From positions 1-33,205 of IMG/VR virus record IMGVR_UViG_3300034522_000110: a stretch of DNA of 33,205 nt; one strand, given 5' to 3'. Shown here piece after piece: positions 8,990 to 17,157 of the stretch. Position 1 is the first letter of the stretch, and each line of letters begins with the position of its first letter. The notes below the pieces were generated by a model. That model had not been told where the DNA came from, ran no database searches, and saw only the letters and a list, made by a program, of their open reading frames with translations. This DNA comes from a virus. The position numbers and the translations under genes were made by a program.

Positions 8990-11823
8990 GAGCGCAATCC
9001 TTGCTGTTTAAGGAGGTTGATAAGGGCGGCGGCATTGGCCTCATCGGCCTGAACTTCGGCCCGGGTGGTGCCTGATCTCAGCTCGATGATGATCCGCTGG
9101 GGCTGCCCCTGGGTGAACGAGGTTTGGGAAGATGGCCCGGCTTGACTGGCAGCCGAGGTGGTGGTCTGCGCTTTCTCTGCTTCCTTGGCCTGGGCTTTGC
9201 TCAGTTCCTGCTGGAGCTTGGTGCGCATGGCCTCCATCTCCTTCTGGAACTTCTCTGCGTACCATTTGCTCCACTCGCTATAGGCAGGGATGTCCCTGAC
9301 CTTCTGGCTGTAGCGGGCCAGCTCCTCTTCCACGCCCGCGAGGGTGTTGGCCAGGGCATCGGCATTGCCCCGCAGGTTGTTGATGTCCACGGTCTTGTAG
9401 AAGAACGAGCCGGCGCCCACGGTGCGAGTGACGTCCCCTCGGCCCCCACCGGCACCGCCCCCACCACCTGCCGAGGCCACGGCATTACCGGTCTGCTCTG
9501 CCTCTTTCTGCACGCCGCGAAGGCCGGAGCGCATGGCATCGGTGGCACTCTTGGCCCGGGCAGCGGCCGTGTCGAAGCCATCGCCGATCGCGGCCACCGC
9601 CTGTTTGGCGTCACCGCTGCCCCCCTTCACCTTGCTCATGGCGTCGGCCGCGATAGCCATGGAGCGGGTGATGCCATCCCCGGTCAGCTGGCCCTGTTTG
9701 GCCATTGCCTGCATGCGCTCGATCACCGCATCGATCTCGGCTTTGTTCTTCGCCTGGTTAAACGCAGCCGCCAGGTACTCTTCACAGGCCGCCGAACTGG
9801 AGCCGCTGTGCTGCACCAGGGTATCCAGGGCGCCGAGGGTCTCCTTGAAGCTCTCGCCGATACGGCCATTGGCACGTTCGAAGTCCAGCCCCAGGGTCTC
9901 GGCTGCCTTGCCCAACGTGGCGGGGAGCTCTGCCGCCGTTTTCCTGGCGACGGCATTGATCTCATCCAGGTAGTCGCGGGTCTGCTTGGCCTCAGTGCCA
10001 AGCTCCTGGACGGCGGCGGCCCCAGCTCGCCAGCTGCCGGTCGCCTCGTCGTAATGCACCTTGCCCTCGGCCACGGCCCTATCCATGTCTTCCACACTGG
10101 TGATCGCAATGCCCAGCTGAGCCGAGAGCGCCGCCAGCTGGCCATTGAGCTGGGCCTGGGTCTGCGCACGGAGCGCCTGGGATTCTCGCAGCGCCAGCTC
10201 GGCCTGCATCCACTCCTTGAGGGCGGTGGCCAGGCGGATGATCTGGAATATCGACTCGACAGTGACGGCAGCAAGCAACCCCTTGATCGCCATCCCAAGT
10301 GCTTGCACCCCGATAGAGGCGGCGGCCGCTGCCGTCCCTGCCGTGGTCATGCCCCCCGCCGCCGTGGCCGTCGCCGCCGGCAGGGCGATAAACTGGCCAT
10401 AGAGTCCGCGTAGATCGGCAATCCAGCCCGCGATTTTCAGGCCATACCAGGCCTGGGCCATCACCAGCAGGGCATCCCGCCAGGCATAGACGGTCTGGAT
10501 AAAGGCCTTGATGGACTCCCCAAGCCCGACGATGCCGTCGGAGAGGCGTTTGGCCCACGCCTGCAGGCGGCCATCCTGGGCCATCTGGTCAAACTCACGG
10601 TTCAGGCTGGCCAGCTGGTTCTTGAGCCAGGTCAGCGCCCCGTTCTCCGCCACCATGCGGTAGAACTTGGCCAGGTTGTCCTGGGCATTGGAGATAAGCC
10701 CCGAGAGCAGGCTCATGTTGTTGGCCGCCGCCCCGCTCGACTGGGCGGCGATCTCGTTCATCAGGGCCTGGATGGTATCCCGACCGAGCTTGCCGGCCTC
10801 CGAGAGCTTCTGCAGCTCGGCGGTGTTTTTGCCGGTGACCTGCTCCAGCAACTGCCACACCGGCACCCCGCGCTCGATCAGCTGCAGGATCTCTTCGCCC
10901 TGCAGCTTCTGCTTGGCCCAGGCCTGGCCGAGGGCCAGCGAGATGCCCTGCACCTCCTCGAAGCCACCGCCCAGCTTGAACGCCTGATCGACGATGCCCT
11001 GCATGGCGCCGTTCATGGGGTCGATACCGAAGGCCTTGAGGCGCACGAAGACCTGAGTCACCTCGTCAAGCTGCAGCGGGGTATTCTTGGCGAAGTCCTG
11101 GATCCAGGCGCTGGCCTGCTGGCCTCCTTCGATGGAGCCCATCACCGCCTTGAGCTGCACACTGAGCCGCTCGGCTTGATCGCCGGTCTGGAACATGGCC
11201 ATCAGCTGGGTGGTGAGGGTCTGGATGCCGAACCATGTACCGGCCATGGCCACCAGGCGGCCGGTCAGGCTGCCGATGGTCCCCTGGAAGCCGCCAGCCC
11301 CTTGAGCTCCCTGCACCAGGGAACGCCCCAGCCGCTCGGTCTGGGCCACGCTGCCCCGCAGCTCACGCTGCAGTCTGTTCTGTTCTTGGGCAAGGTTGCG
11401 GGTATCGAGCCCGGCTTGGGAGAGACCGGCATGCAGGCGGCTATGGCTGGCAGCCTGGGCGACCAGTTGGCGCTCCAGTTGCTTGACCTCGGAGGCCAGC
11501 AGCCGTTCCTGGTCGGTGAGCTGGCGAGCGCTACCCGCCGCCCCCTGCTGCTCGCGGCGCAGTTCGGCCAAGCGGTCCCGGGAGAGCACTGTGGCCAGTT
11601 CGAGCTGGGTCAGGGCGCGGCCGCTGGCTTCGAACTGATTGATCAGCTCCTGCTGCTGAGTCAGGGTTTCCAGGGTTTGCGCCAGTCGCTCGGTCTCGGC
11701 GGCAGTCTCGGTCGAGAGGGGCCCCAGCTCCTCCACCTGCCCCGCCAAGGCGGCCAAGTCCTCACGGCCGGTGACCTTGGCCGCCAGCTCTAGCGCGAGT
11801 TTGAAGGTGGAAGAGGTGGACAT
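8986..11823 (-). CDS. Tail tape measure protein
   Basis: A 945-residue protein starting at ATG 11823, with AGGA seven bases upstream. Residues of about 25-180 are Gln/Glu/Leu-rich and predicted coiled coil. Residues of about 200-400 carry the conserved phage tape-measure domain (QAERLSVQLKAVMGS, FGIDPMNGAMQGIVDQAF, GISLALGQAWAKQKLQGEEI, ERGVPVWQLLEQ). A hydrophobic Ala/Gly-rich section around 465-540 could insert into membranes during DNA delivery. The protein sets the length of the tail tube and is expelled ahead of DNA. Its length predicts a long flexible tail. It heads a new transcription unit after the reversed DUF4145 gene, with a putative late promoter element 55 bases upstream, and overlaps the next gene by ATGA. 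Confidence 0.95.
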   Translation of the reverse strand: MSTSSTFKLALELAAKVTGREDLAALAGQVEELGPLSTETAAETERLAQTLETLTQQQELINQFEASGRALTQLELATVLSRDRLAELRREQQGAAGSARQLTDQERLLASEVKQLERQLVAQAASHSRLHAGLSQAGLDTRNLAQEQNRLQRELRGSVAQTERLGRSLVQGAQGAGGFQGTIGSLTGRLVAMAGTWFGIQTLTTQLMAMFQTGDQAERLSVQLKAVMGSIEGGQQASAWIQDFAKNTPLQLDEVTQVFVRLKAFGIDPMNGAMQGIVDQAFKLGGGFEEVQGISLALGQAWAKQKLQGEEILQLIERGVPVWQLLEQVTGKNTAELQKLSEAGKLGRDTIQALMNEIAAQSSGAAANNMSLLSGLISNAQDNLAKFYRMVAENGALTWLKNQLASLNREFDQMAQDGRLQAWAKRLSDGIVGLGESIKAFIQTVYAWRDALLVMAQAWYGLKIAGWIADLRGLYGQFIALPAATATAAGGMTTAGTAAAAASIGVQALGMAIKGLLAAVTVESIFQIIRLATALKEWMQAELALRESQALRAQTQAQLNGQLAALSAQLGIAITSVEDMDRAVAEGKVHYDEATGSWRAGAAAVQELGTEAKQTRDYLDEINAVARKTAAELPATLGKAAETLGLDFERANGRIGESFKETLGALDTLVQHSGSSSAACEEYLAAAFNQAKNKAEIDAVIERMQAMAKQGQLTGDGITRSMAIAADAMSKVKGGSGDAKQAVAAIGDGFDTAAARAKSATDAMRSGLRGVQKEAEQTGNAVASAGGGGGAGGGRGDVTRTVGAGSFFYKTVDINNLRGNADALANTLAGVEEELARYSQKVRDIPAYSEWSKWYAEKFQKEMEAMRTKLQQELSKAQAKEAEKAQTTTSAASQAGPSSQTSFTQGQPQRIIIELRSGTTRAEVQADEANAAALINLLKQQGLRS

Positions 11824-11878
11824 GAGGCATTCCTGAGAGATTCAGATATGCCCTATTGTGAAGGGATGGCAGAATGTG

Positions 11879-11896
11879 GGGATTTATGGTGAATTA
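11879..11896 (-). promoter_or_regulatory. Putative late promoter element, copy 3 (tape measure unit)
   Basis: Minus-strand TAATTCACCATAAATCCC lies 55 bases upstream of the tape measure start. It matches two other copies at 17158 and 25113 with only a few changes and a similar distance to the gene. CATAAA could serve as a -10 hexamer with no obvious -35, as expected for a Mor/C-type activated promoter. Site identity is inferred from position and conservation. Confidence 0.55.
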
Positions 11897-11985
11897 CTGA
11901 GGTATCGCGTAGGAGTCAATTCGAGAGCCTCCAATTACGCCGCGCTAACCCCACTTACTGCTTTAAATATGCGGATGCAGGACCG

Positions 11986-12741
11986 ATGATAGATCGCTCA
12001 TTATATAAATATAATTTCACTGAAACTAACACCCCAGACTGGATGTGCCCCACATGCAAAAAAGGGATTCTGCGTATCGTTGAAAAGTCCTTTAATAAGC
12101 AGGAAACGCGAGAATCTCGACAAGCACATAGTCACCCTGAATGGGAGCCCTGCTTCACAACTTACATTTATTCATGCCTACTTCAATGCAACAACGAACG
12201 CTGTCAGGACATTGTTGCCAATACAGGCGAAGGAAGTGCTGACATAGATGGTTTCTATAATGGACAAGGACAACCAGATCAGGAGTGGATAGATCACTTC
12301 CAACCAACATTTTTTGAGCCGCCGCTTGCAATCATTGACATCCCAGCAAATTGCCCTGCTGAGGTTGCAGAACCACTACAAGAGTCGTTTCGTCTATTTT
12401 TCTGCTCGCCAGCATCTGCAGGCAACAATGTCAGAATGGCTATGGAGTCCCTCTTAACTCAACTTGGCGTACCCACTCACAACCCCAAACGTCTAACTCT
12501 CCAAGGTCGCCTGAATCTCCTTCCAGCGGAACATTCCGAATTTACCCCCCTGTTTGAAGCCATTAGACTCTTTGGCAACGATGGCAGCCATCCAGACAGC
12601 AAGATCACTCGCCATGATGTAATGGATGCTTACGACCTCATAGAACACGTACTGCAAGTGCTTTATAAACCTGCTCCCAAACTACCCACAGACATTGTGA
12701 AAAAAATGGCTGAAAGGTTTGATCCGAAGTCAGGTTGCTAG
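11986..12741 (+). CDS. DUF4145-like protein with an N-terminal zinc ribbon; cargo (moron) gene
   Basis: This is the only convincing plus-strand gene. It encodes 251 residues from ATG 11986, with AGGA four bases upstream. Cys21-x2-Cys24 and Cys68-x4-Cys73 form a zinc-ribbon-like N-terminal part. The C-terminal half (about 130-235) resembles the DUF4145 domain, with FCSPASAGNNVRMAMESLL, then RLNLLP and LFGNDGSHP, ending in a helix that includes DVMDAYDLIEHVLQVLY. DUF4145 proteins often occur alone or fused to nuclease and restriction-type domains in defence regions, but their biochemical role is not settled. The gene is less GC-rich than its neighbours, faces the opposite way, and is insulated by a terminator downstream. 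It is therefore an inserted accessory gene, probably expressed in the lysogen. Confidence 0.85.
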   Translation: MIDRSLYKYNFTETNTPDWMCPTCKKGILRIVEKSFNKQETRESRQAHSHPEWEPCFTTYIYSCLLQCNNERCQDIVANTGEGSADIDGFYNGQGQPDQEWIDHFQPTFFEPPLAIIDIPANCPAEVAEPLQESFRLFFCSPASAGNNVRMAMESLLTQLGVPTHNPKRLTLQGRLNLLPAEHSEFTPLFEAIRLFGNDGSHPDSKITRHDVMDAYDLIEHVLQVLYKPAPKLPTDIVKKMAERFDPKSGC

Positions 12742-12783
12742 CTCAGCTAAACACTTCGCAACAAGATGCTCGTAGTAAATAAA

Positions 12784-12813
12784 TGAAAACGGCGGGTCTC
12801 CCCGCCGTTTTCA
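12784..12813. terminator. Strong bidirectional rho-independent terminator
   Basis: A perfect 13-bp stem (TGAAAACGGCGGG / CCCGCCGTTTTCA) with a TCTC loop lies between the converging ends of the plus-strand DUF4145-like gene and the minus-strand tail tube gene. The A-tract before and T-tract after the GC-rich core give a terminator in both directions. Confidence 0.9.
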
Positions 12814-12824
12814 TTCCCCAACCA

Positions 12825-13574
12825 TCACACCGTCTCCGGCCGATCCACATAGAAAGGCGCATCCTCGCCATCCAGGGCCAACAGCTCCCCTTCCAGCTCG
12901 ATCTCGATGGGCTTGTCGCTGAGGAAGTCCACCGCCTTCTTGGGGGACAGGCTAGCCCGGGGCACCGTCAGCAGGATGGCCTCCCCACTGATCACGCTGC
13001 GCCCATCCAGGGTCAGCTTCGCCTTCACCTCCGGCTGCACGTTGCCGGCGATGCGGGTGCCGGTGATGGCGTTATAGCTGGCGCTGACGGTCACCGGGCC
13101 GCCATCTGCCACCGCCCCCGCCTTGGTGGCCCGCAGCAGCCCCAGGGCATAGTTGATCTCAAAATCGGTACCGAGCACCAAAGAGGTGGCCCCCTCCTTC
13201 ACCACCAGGCCGGTGGCCGCGAGGTTGGTCTTGCCCAGGCTCACCCACTTGGGGTGCGCCAGCAGGGTCACCGGCACCTCGGTCAGCGTCCCCGCCCCCT
13301 GGTTGATGGGGCTCTCCAGCCCCATAAAGGCGGCGGCCAGCAGCACAGGTGGGATCTCGCTGGTCTTGATGTTGACCGTGGCAGGCTTGGGCACGAAGTA
13401 GCTTTCCCGTGCCTGGCCCAGCTTGTGCTTGCGCTTGCTCGGGATGCTGATCTTCTCGCTGTCCGGTTTGACTTCCAGGCTGTTGACGTCCACCGGGCCG
13501 ATCACCCCGTTCGAGACGTTGTTGGTGAAGGTCTCGATGTAGAGATCCCCTTCCAGGTGCAGTGTTTCGCTCAT
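12825..13574 (-). CDS. Major tail tube protein (siphovirus type)
   Basis: A 249-residue protein from ATG 13574, overlapping the upstream gene by ATGA. It has an N-terminal MSETLHLEGDLYIETF block, then beta-strands typical of tail tube proteins, an internal SASYNAITGTRIAG segment and a C-terminal IEIELEGELLALDGEDAP strand. The abundance of beta structure, the length, and the position between head completion genes and the tape measure fit a tube-forming subunit. No sheath protein accompanies it, so the tail is non-contractile, unlike that of Mu itself. A strong terminator follows 12 bases after the stop. The family assignment rests on overall character and synteny. Confidence 0.82.
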   Translation of the reverse strand: MSETLHLEGDLYIETFTNNVSNGVIGPVDVNSLEVKPDSEKISIPSKRKHKLGQARESYFVPKPATVNIKTSEIPPVLLAAAFMGLESPINQGAGTLTEVPVTLLAHPKWVSLGKTNLAATGLVVKEGATSLVLGTDFEINYALGLLRATKAGAVADGGPVTVSASYNAITGTRIAGNVQPEVKAKLTLDGRSVISGEAILLTVPRASLSPKKAVDFLSDKPIEIELEGELLALDGEDAPFYVDRPETV

Positions 13575-14008
13575 GACCGTTCTCCCTTGAATTTCACTGT
13601 CGTCTTGAAGGCAAGGGGCAGATAGACCACCCCACCCTTGTAACTCGGCTTGACCGGTGCGGTTTCACGCCGAAAGGTACTGTCACCACAGACCCGACCG
13701 GCCACGGCCTGCAACATGCGCCCCAGCCACACCCCGGCGCTGGCTTCCTTGGGGGTGGCTCTATGCACCAACACCAGCAGCCAAACCTGATCGAACGCGC
13801 TTTGCCGCCCACTTTGGCTGGTCTCGCTCTCTCGCTCTCCCTGGTAAATCACATGAATGGCCGGGGCGTGCTGCCCCAGGTTGGCCACCGCCTCTAGGTC
13901 GGTGGCCACAAACACCTCCTTGAGCCCCCGGGTCTTCAAAGGCAGCAGCAGCTCGCGCAGCCGCTCCCCCGCCGCCAGGTAGTCGAGTTCAGGCGTGGGG
14001 GCACTCAT
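13571..14008 (-). CDS. Mu gp37-like head/tail completion protein
   Basis: A 145-residue protein from ATG 14008, overlapping both neighbours by ATGA. It contains an opening helix (LDYLAAGERLRELLLPL), a strand pair (EVFVATDLEAV, AIHVIYQGE) and the QVWLLVLVHR strand, which match the pattern of the DUF1834/Gp37 family found after gp36 in Mu-like phages. Such small proteins act at the tail terminator or head-tail joining position. The C-terminal GGVVYLPLAFKTTVKFKGERS strand is typical of a tail-terminator-like fold. Gene order (gp36, gp37, tube) supports the call. Confidence 0.8.
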   Translation of the reverse strand: MSAPTPELDYLAAGERLRELLLPLKTRGLKEVFVATDLEAVANLGQHAPAIHVIYQGERESETSQSGRQSAFDQVWLLVLVHRATPKEASAGVWLGRMLQAVAGRVCGDSTFRRETAPVKPSYKGGVVYLPLAFKTTVKFKGERS

Positions 14009-14418
14009 AGGAAGCCCCCAGTTCCCCGGCCAAAGACCCGACCATCGGACTGCAACTGGGCCAGGTTCTGGCTTTCCACCTGCTCGCCATCGGCCGCCAG
14101 CCCCAGCGCCAGCTCCCCCTTGCCCACCGACTTGAGGAAGGCCAGGGCCGCCTCATTGCGTTTGGCAATCTGCTCCGGCGCCTGCTCGCCATAGAGGCGG
14201 TGGCGGGCAATGTCGGCGCAGATGGGGACCAGGGCGCTCGGGACATGGGCCAGTGGCAGCGGATAGCGCCCCGCTAGGTAACCGTCGATCAAGGCACCGG
14301 CGTCCTGCAGTGCGATGGTGATGGCCGCACTGTCCAGCTCACCGGCCGGGGTCATGGCGAGGCGCAACAGCTCCGCCTCGCCAAAGCGGGTCACCATGTC
14401 GTTGACGCTGGCGTACAT
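14005..14418 (-). CDS. Mu gp36-like protein (DUF1320), head completion
   Basis: A 137-residue protein, starting at ATG 14418 because MYASVNDMVTRFGEAELLRL is the conserved opening of the gp36/DUF1320 family. The helical core (ALQDAGALIDGYLAGRYPLPL, then PSALVPICADIARHRLY) matches the head-tail connector fold of gp6/gp15-type proteins. It probably completes the portal vertex after DNA packaging. The start lies just downstream of the preceding gene's stop, and the end overlaps the next gene by ATGA. The Shine-Dalgarno is weak, so expression likely depends on coupling. Confidence 0.86.
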   Translation of the reverse strand: MYASVNDMVTRFGEAELLRLAMTPAGELDSAAITIALQDAGALIDGYLAGRYPLPLAHVPSALVPICADIARHRLYGEQAPEQIAKRNEAALAFLKSVGKGELALGLAADGEQVESQNLAQLQSDGRVFGRGTGGFL

Positions 14419-14419
14419 C

Positions 14420-14902
14420 TCAGGCGTCCTCGCCCACGGGGTCGGCAGGCGGCTCAGTGGTGGTACCAGCCTCGTCCTTGACCGGGTACTGCACCTCGGT
14501 CGCCGCAATGGCCGCCACCAGCTCGGCCTTCTTCATGCCGGCGGCGCCCGGGATCGCCATCTCCACGGCCAGTTCACGCAGCTCATCGACCTTCATCTCG
14601 GCCAACGGGGTGACCTTGCCATCCAGGGTGGCGACGCCCGCCAGATAGCCCGAGCCGGTCAGGCCGCCCACTGCTGCGTCCAGATCCCGGTCCGTCTGCG
14701 GTGCATCAGTCGTCGCAGGGGCGACGTCTTCACCCAGGCGGGTGACCACCAGGCGCGGATCGGCCTCCAGGGTCTCGCACTGCACAGGCGACACAGCCAG
14801 CTCAGACTTGCCAGGTGCAATCGCCAGGCCCGCTCGAAAATAGACCTGACGAACCGTTGATGTGATGCCAACGCGAATAGCCTGTTCCATCTCGTGTTCC
14901 AT
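14420..14902 (-). CDS. Mu gp35-like / HI1506-related phage protein with HeH-type helical segment
   Basis: A 160-residue protein from ATG 14902, with GAGGG upstream. Residues of about 5-45 begin with AIRVGITSTVRQVYFRAGLAI, the start pattern of HI1506-related proteins, which lie between capsid and gp36 genes in Mu-like phages. Residues of about 102-136 (KVDELRELAVEMAIPG, KKAELVAAI) form a helix-extended loop-helix (HeH/SAP-like) element. The acidic, proline-containing tail is probably disordered. The role is unknown but the position suggests head decoration or completion. A second in-frame ATG four codons later is an alternative start. Confidence 0.78.
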   Translation of the reverse strand: MEHEMEQAIRVGITSTVRQVYFRAGLAIAPGKSELAVSPVQCETLEADPRLVVTRLGEDVAPATTDAPQTDRDLDAAVGGLTGSGYLAGVATLDGKVTPLAEMKVDELRELAVEMAIPGAAGMKKAELVAAIAATEVQYPVKDEAGTTTEPPADPVGEDA

Positions 14903-14939
14903 CTCATGTTTCCCTCTGTCTCGTTCAATCCAGGATCCG

Positions 14940-14992
14940 GTTTAAACGGGGGTTAAACGCCCACACTCGCTCGTTTAACCCCGCCGTTAAAC
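14940..14992 (-). other. Large hairpin after the capsid gene
   Basis: An inverted repeat with an 11-bp perfect inner stem (GGGGTTAAACG / CGTTTAACCCC) and outer GTTTAA / TTAAAC arms sits directly after the capsid stop codon. It may stabilise or terminate part of the highly expressed capsid transcript. There is no T tract on the minus strand, so processing or partial attenuation is more likely than full termination. Confidence 0.6.
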
Positions 14993-14997
14993 AGCGC

Positions 14998-15906
14998 TTA
15001 CAGGTAGTCAGCCACCACCAGTTCCAGCTTGCCCTTGAGCTCGTTGCTGGAGCTGCTTTCCAGCTCGCGCTCCAGCATCTTGGTCGCCAGCTTCTCAAGC
15101 GACGCTGGCACCACCAGCAAGGTCGGCTTGATGCCGAGCTTGCGGCCGCCGTCCGCTTCGAAGGCTCGCATCCTGGAGAAGGCATCCCACAGGTTGTCAG
15201 GGGTCAGCGCCCGCTTGTTGGCGAACGCCAGCTGCCAGAAGCCAAAGCCGGCGGCGTCGCGGCAGTCCACCCCGTAGCGGAACTCCTTGCGGGTGAACAC
15301 CGCCTCGTCGTCGATCTTGGTCATGGCGATGAGCTCGGGGGACTTGCGATCCTGGAAGATCACCGGCTTGAGGGCGCGGCTGGTATCAAGCAGATACCAG
15401 GGCTCGCCGGTATAGGCGCCATCCACCACCAGGTTGGCCACCAGCGCCGGGGTGCCGGTGCCATCGACCTTGGGATAGACCGGGTGATCGGTATCGAAGA
15501 AATACTGGGCGTCGTAGCAGGGTGTGGTGAAACCGGCGCCCAGGAGGCCGAAGCAGAGCTCGTCGGGATGTACCCCGGCCGAGCGCCCCATCTCGGCGAA
15601 CAGCGGGGCATAGATGCCCAGCTCGTCGTCCGCGATATCGTTGCGATCGACGGCCACGGTGGCTTCGAAGTCTTCGTTGACGATCTGGTAACCGTGGGTC
15701 TTCATCGACTCGATCACCCGATCCCCAACCCACTTGCGCAAGCTCGGGAACTTGCCGAGCCAGCCATAGGTGTTGGACTTGGTGGTCGATTTGATCACGG
15801 TGGCGATCTTGGTGTACTGGGTCGGCGCCTCGCTCTTGGCGTCTTCAAAGTTCTTCTTGAAGCCGGTGAAGAGGGACTGCAGCAGCGCGGGTGTAATCAT
15901 GGCCAT
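14998..15906 (-). CDS. T: Major capsid protein, Mu gpT-like
   Basis: A 302-residue protein from ATG 15906, with AAGGA seven bases upstream. The N-terminus (ITPALLQSLFTGFKKNFEDA) and a following block with TKIATVIKSTTKSNTYGWLG are diagnostic for Mu gpT-like capsid proteins. Further conserved pieces are RVIESMKTHGYQI, VAVDRNDIADDELGIY and the C-terminal KPTLLVVPASLEKLA. It forms the icosahedral shell with an HK97-type fold. The size is close to that of Mu gpT (about 300 residues). It follows the protease/scaffold gene, as in Mu (I, Z, T). Confidence 0.95.
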   Translation of the reverse strand: MAMITPALLQSLFTGFKKNFEDAKSEAPTQYTKIATVIKSTTKSNTYGWLGKFPSLRKWVGDRVIESMKTHGYQIVNEDFEATVAVDRNDIADDELGIYAPLFAEMGRSAGVHPDELCFGLLGAGFTTPCYDAQYFFDTDHPVYPKVDGTGTPALVANLVVDGAYTGEPWYLLDTSRALKPVIFQDRKSPELIAMTKIDDEAVFTRKEFRYGVDCRDAAGFGFWQLAFANKRALTPDNLWDAFSRMRAFEADGGRKLGIKPTLLVVPASLEKLATKMLERELESSSSNELKGKLELVVADYL

Positions 15907-15960
15907 GGTCTATTCCTTCTCTGGTTAAACGGAACTGCCTTCGCGTGAAACGGGGCTTGC

Positions 15961-16518
15961 TCAGGCCTTGGCCTTGGCAAAGTCCTCGTGGCTGATGCCG
16001 AGCTGGTCGGCGGCGTACTTGTCCTCAGCCGAGAGCACCGCATCGCCCTTCTTCTCCGGCAGGGTGACGGCAGCGGTCTGGCTCGCCGTGAGCGCGGCGA
16101 TGGCCGGGCGCGGCTCCAACAGCGCCTTGAGGGCGGCCACCCCCTTCTGGGCGGCGAAGGCGGTCAGGTACTCCTCTTCGGCCGCCACCACCTTGCCTGC
16201 GGTGCGGGCCTCCTTGATGAGGGTCGCGGCGTCGGTGGTGTCCACCTGGGCGGTCAGGGCCGCCACCTGGTTGACCAGGGCGTTGTAGGTCGCCACCGGC
16301 ACGAATTGCGCCAGGTCAACCTGGCCACCCGGCTGCGCCTTGAGGGCAGCCAACGAGGCCTTTTCGGCCGAGAGCGCAGCCTCCAGCTCCGGCGCCTTCT
16401 TGGCACTGGCCTGCAGACTGTCGATCTCGGTGAGCGCCTTCTGCAGTTGCTCATCGGTCGGGTCGCCGGTCAGCTCGATGCCGAGCTTGGCCAGCAGCTT
16501 TTTCAGCAGTTCATTCAT
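15961..16518 (-). CDS. Z: Nested scaffold protein (Mu gpZ-like), in-frame internal start
   Basis: Within the protease gene, AAGGAG lies six bases before an in-frame ATG at 16518. Translation from there gives a 185-residue protein that starts MNELLKKLLAKLGIEL and contains only the helical, Ala/Glu-rich scaffold region, with the conserved end ISHEDFAKAKA. Mu makes gpZ from the 3' part of I in the same way, so the scaffold can be produced in excess over the protease. The internal site is as good as any in the window. Confidence 0.82.
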   Translation of the reverse strand: MNELLKKLLAKLGIELTGDPTDEQLQKALTEIDSLQASAKKAPELEAALSAEKASLAALKAQPGGQVDLAQFVPVATYNALVNQVAALTAQVDTTDAATLIKEARTAGKVVAAEEEYLTAFAAQKGVAALKALLEPRPAIAALTASQTAAVTLPEKKGDAVLSAEDKYAADQLGISHEDFAKAKA

Positions 16519-17091
16519 GGAGTTCTCCTTGGTGAGGATGGCCGGCTGGCCGGGTTGAATCAGTTGGGCACTCAAGGCCGCCAACGCCTGCATGCCTACC
16601 ACCCCGGGATCGTTGGTGATGGCGGTCATGCGCAGCTCCAGGGGGCGGCCCTGGGCGTCATAGGGGAAGACGGCAGAGAGGAAGCGATACTCCTTGGCAG
16701 CGACCAGGGCGGCGGCCCGCTCAGTCCAACGGGGCTTGATAAAGAGACCCTGATCCTCGCGCCACTCGATTTCGTCGCCGTTGTACCAACCGGCCGCCGG
16801 GGCTTCCTTGCCCGTCTTTTCGACATTGAGGGTCTGGTGGTCGTAGTCGATGAGGATGTCCTGGCCGAGCGCTTTGGCCCGGTTGATCAGAGTGGTAGCG
16901 ATCGTCTTGTCGAGCTGCCAGTGGCCACCAGGCACATCGAAGGGGCGGCCATCCCTGGCCTTGAACGGGCCGACCGGCAGCAGTTGATACCAACCGTCAT
17001 CCTGCTGAGTAAGCTGCGCATCGAGCACGGCCAGCCCCAGGGTGGTGGGTCTGGCATTCAAGATGGCCACGGCAATCGCAGATGGGGGCAT
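15961..17091 (-). CDS. I: Prohead protease (Mu gpI-like) fused to its scaffold domain
   Basis: The 376-residue product is taken from ATG 17091, with GGAG eight bases upstream; an in-frame GTG at 17100 is an alternative. Residues of about 10-180 are the Mu-I protease domain, with LPVGPFKARDGRPF, DILIDYDHQT, PAAGWYNGDEIEWREDQGLF, AAKEYRFLSAVFPYD and MTAITNDPGV. The C-terminal half (about 192-376) is Ala/Glu/Leu-rich, largely helical, and serves as internal scaffold. The enzyme matures the prohead by cleaving the scaffold. A ribosome binding site inside the gene allows separate production of the scaffold (see next entry). A putative late promoter element lies about 66 bases upstream. Confidence 0.92.
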   Translation of the reverse strand: MPPSAIAVAILNARPTTLGLAVLDAQLTQQDDGWYQLLPVGPFKARDGRPFDVPGGHWQLDKTIATTLINRAKALGQDILIDYDHQTLNVEKTGKEAPAAGWYNGDEIEWREDQGLFIKPRWTERAAALVAAKEYRFLSAVFPYDAQGRPLELRMTAITNDPGVVGMQALAALSAQLIQPGQPAILTKENSMNELLKKLLAKLGIELTGDPTDEQLQKALTEIDSLQASAKKAPELEAALSAEKASLAALKAQPGGQVDLAQFVPVATYNALVNQVAALTAQVDTTDAATLIKEARTAGKVVAAEEEYLTAFAAQKGVAALKALLEPRPAIAALTASQTAAVTLPEKKGDAVLSAEDKYAADQLGISHEDFAKAKA

Positions 17092-17157
17092 CACTCTCAC
17101 TCCGGCTGGTCACAGCAAAAATCACTGGCGCCAGTGTCAGGGAGGAGAGCAAGGGGT

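Noticed and set aside
12783-13625. 280-codon plus-strand frame beginning in the terminator
   Set aside because: Its start is within the hairpin stem and it runs antisense to the tail tube gene.
17123-17136. Palindrome CACTGGCGCCAGTG with a nearly identical copy at 28757-28768
   Set aside because: The second copy lies inside the end of a coding region and the two sites share no other context; chance similarity cannot be excluded.
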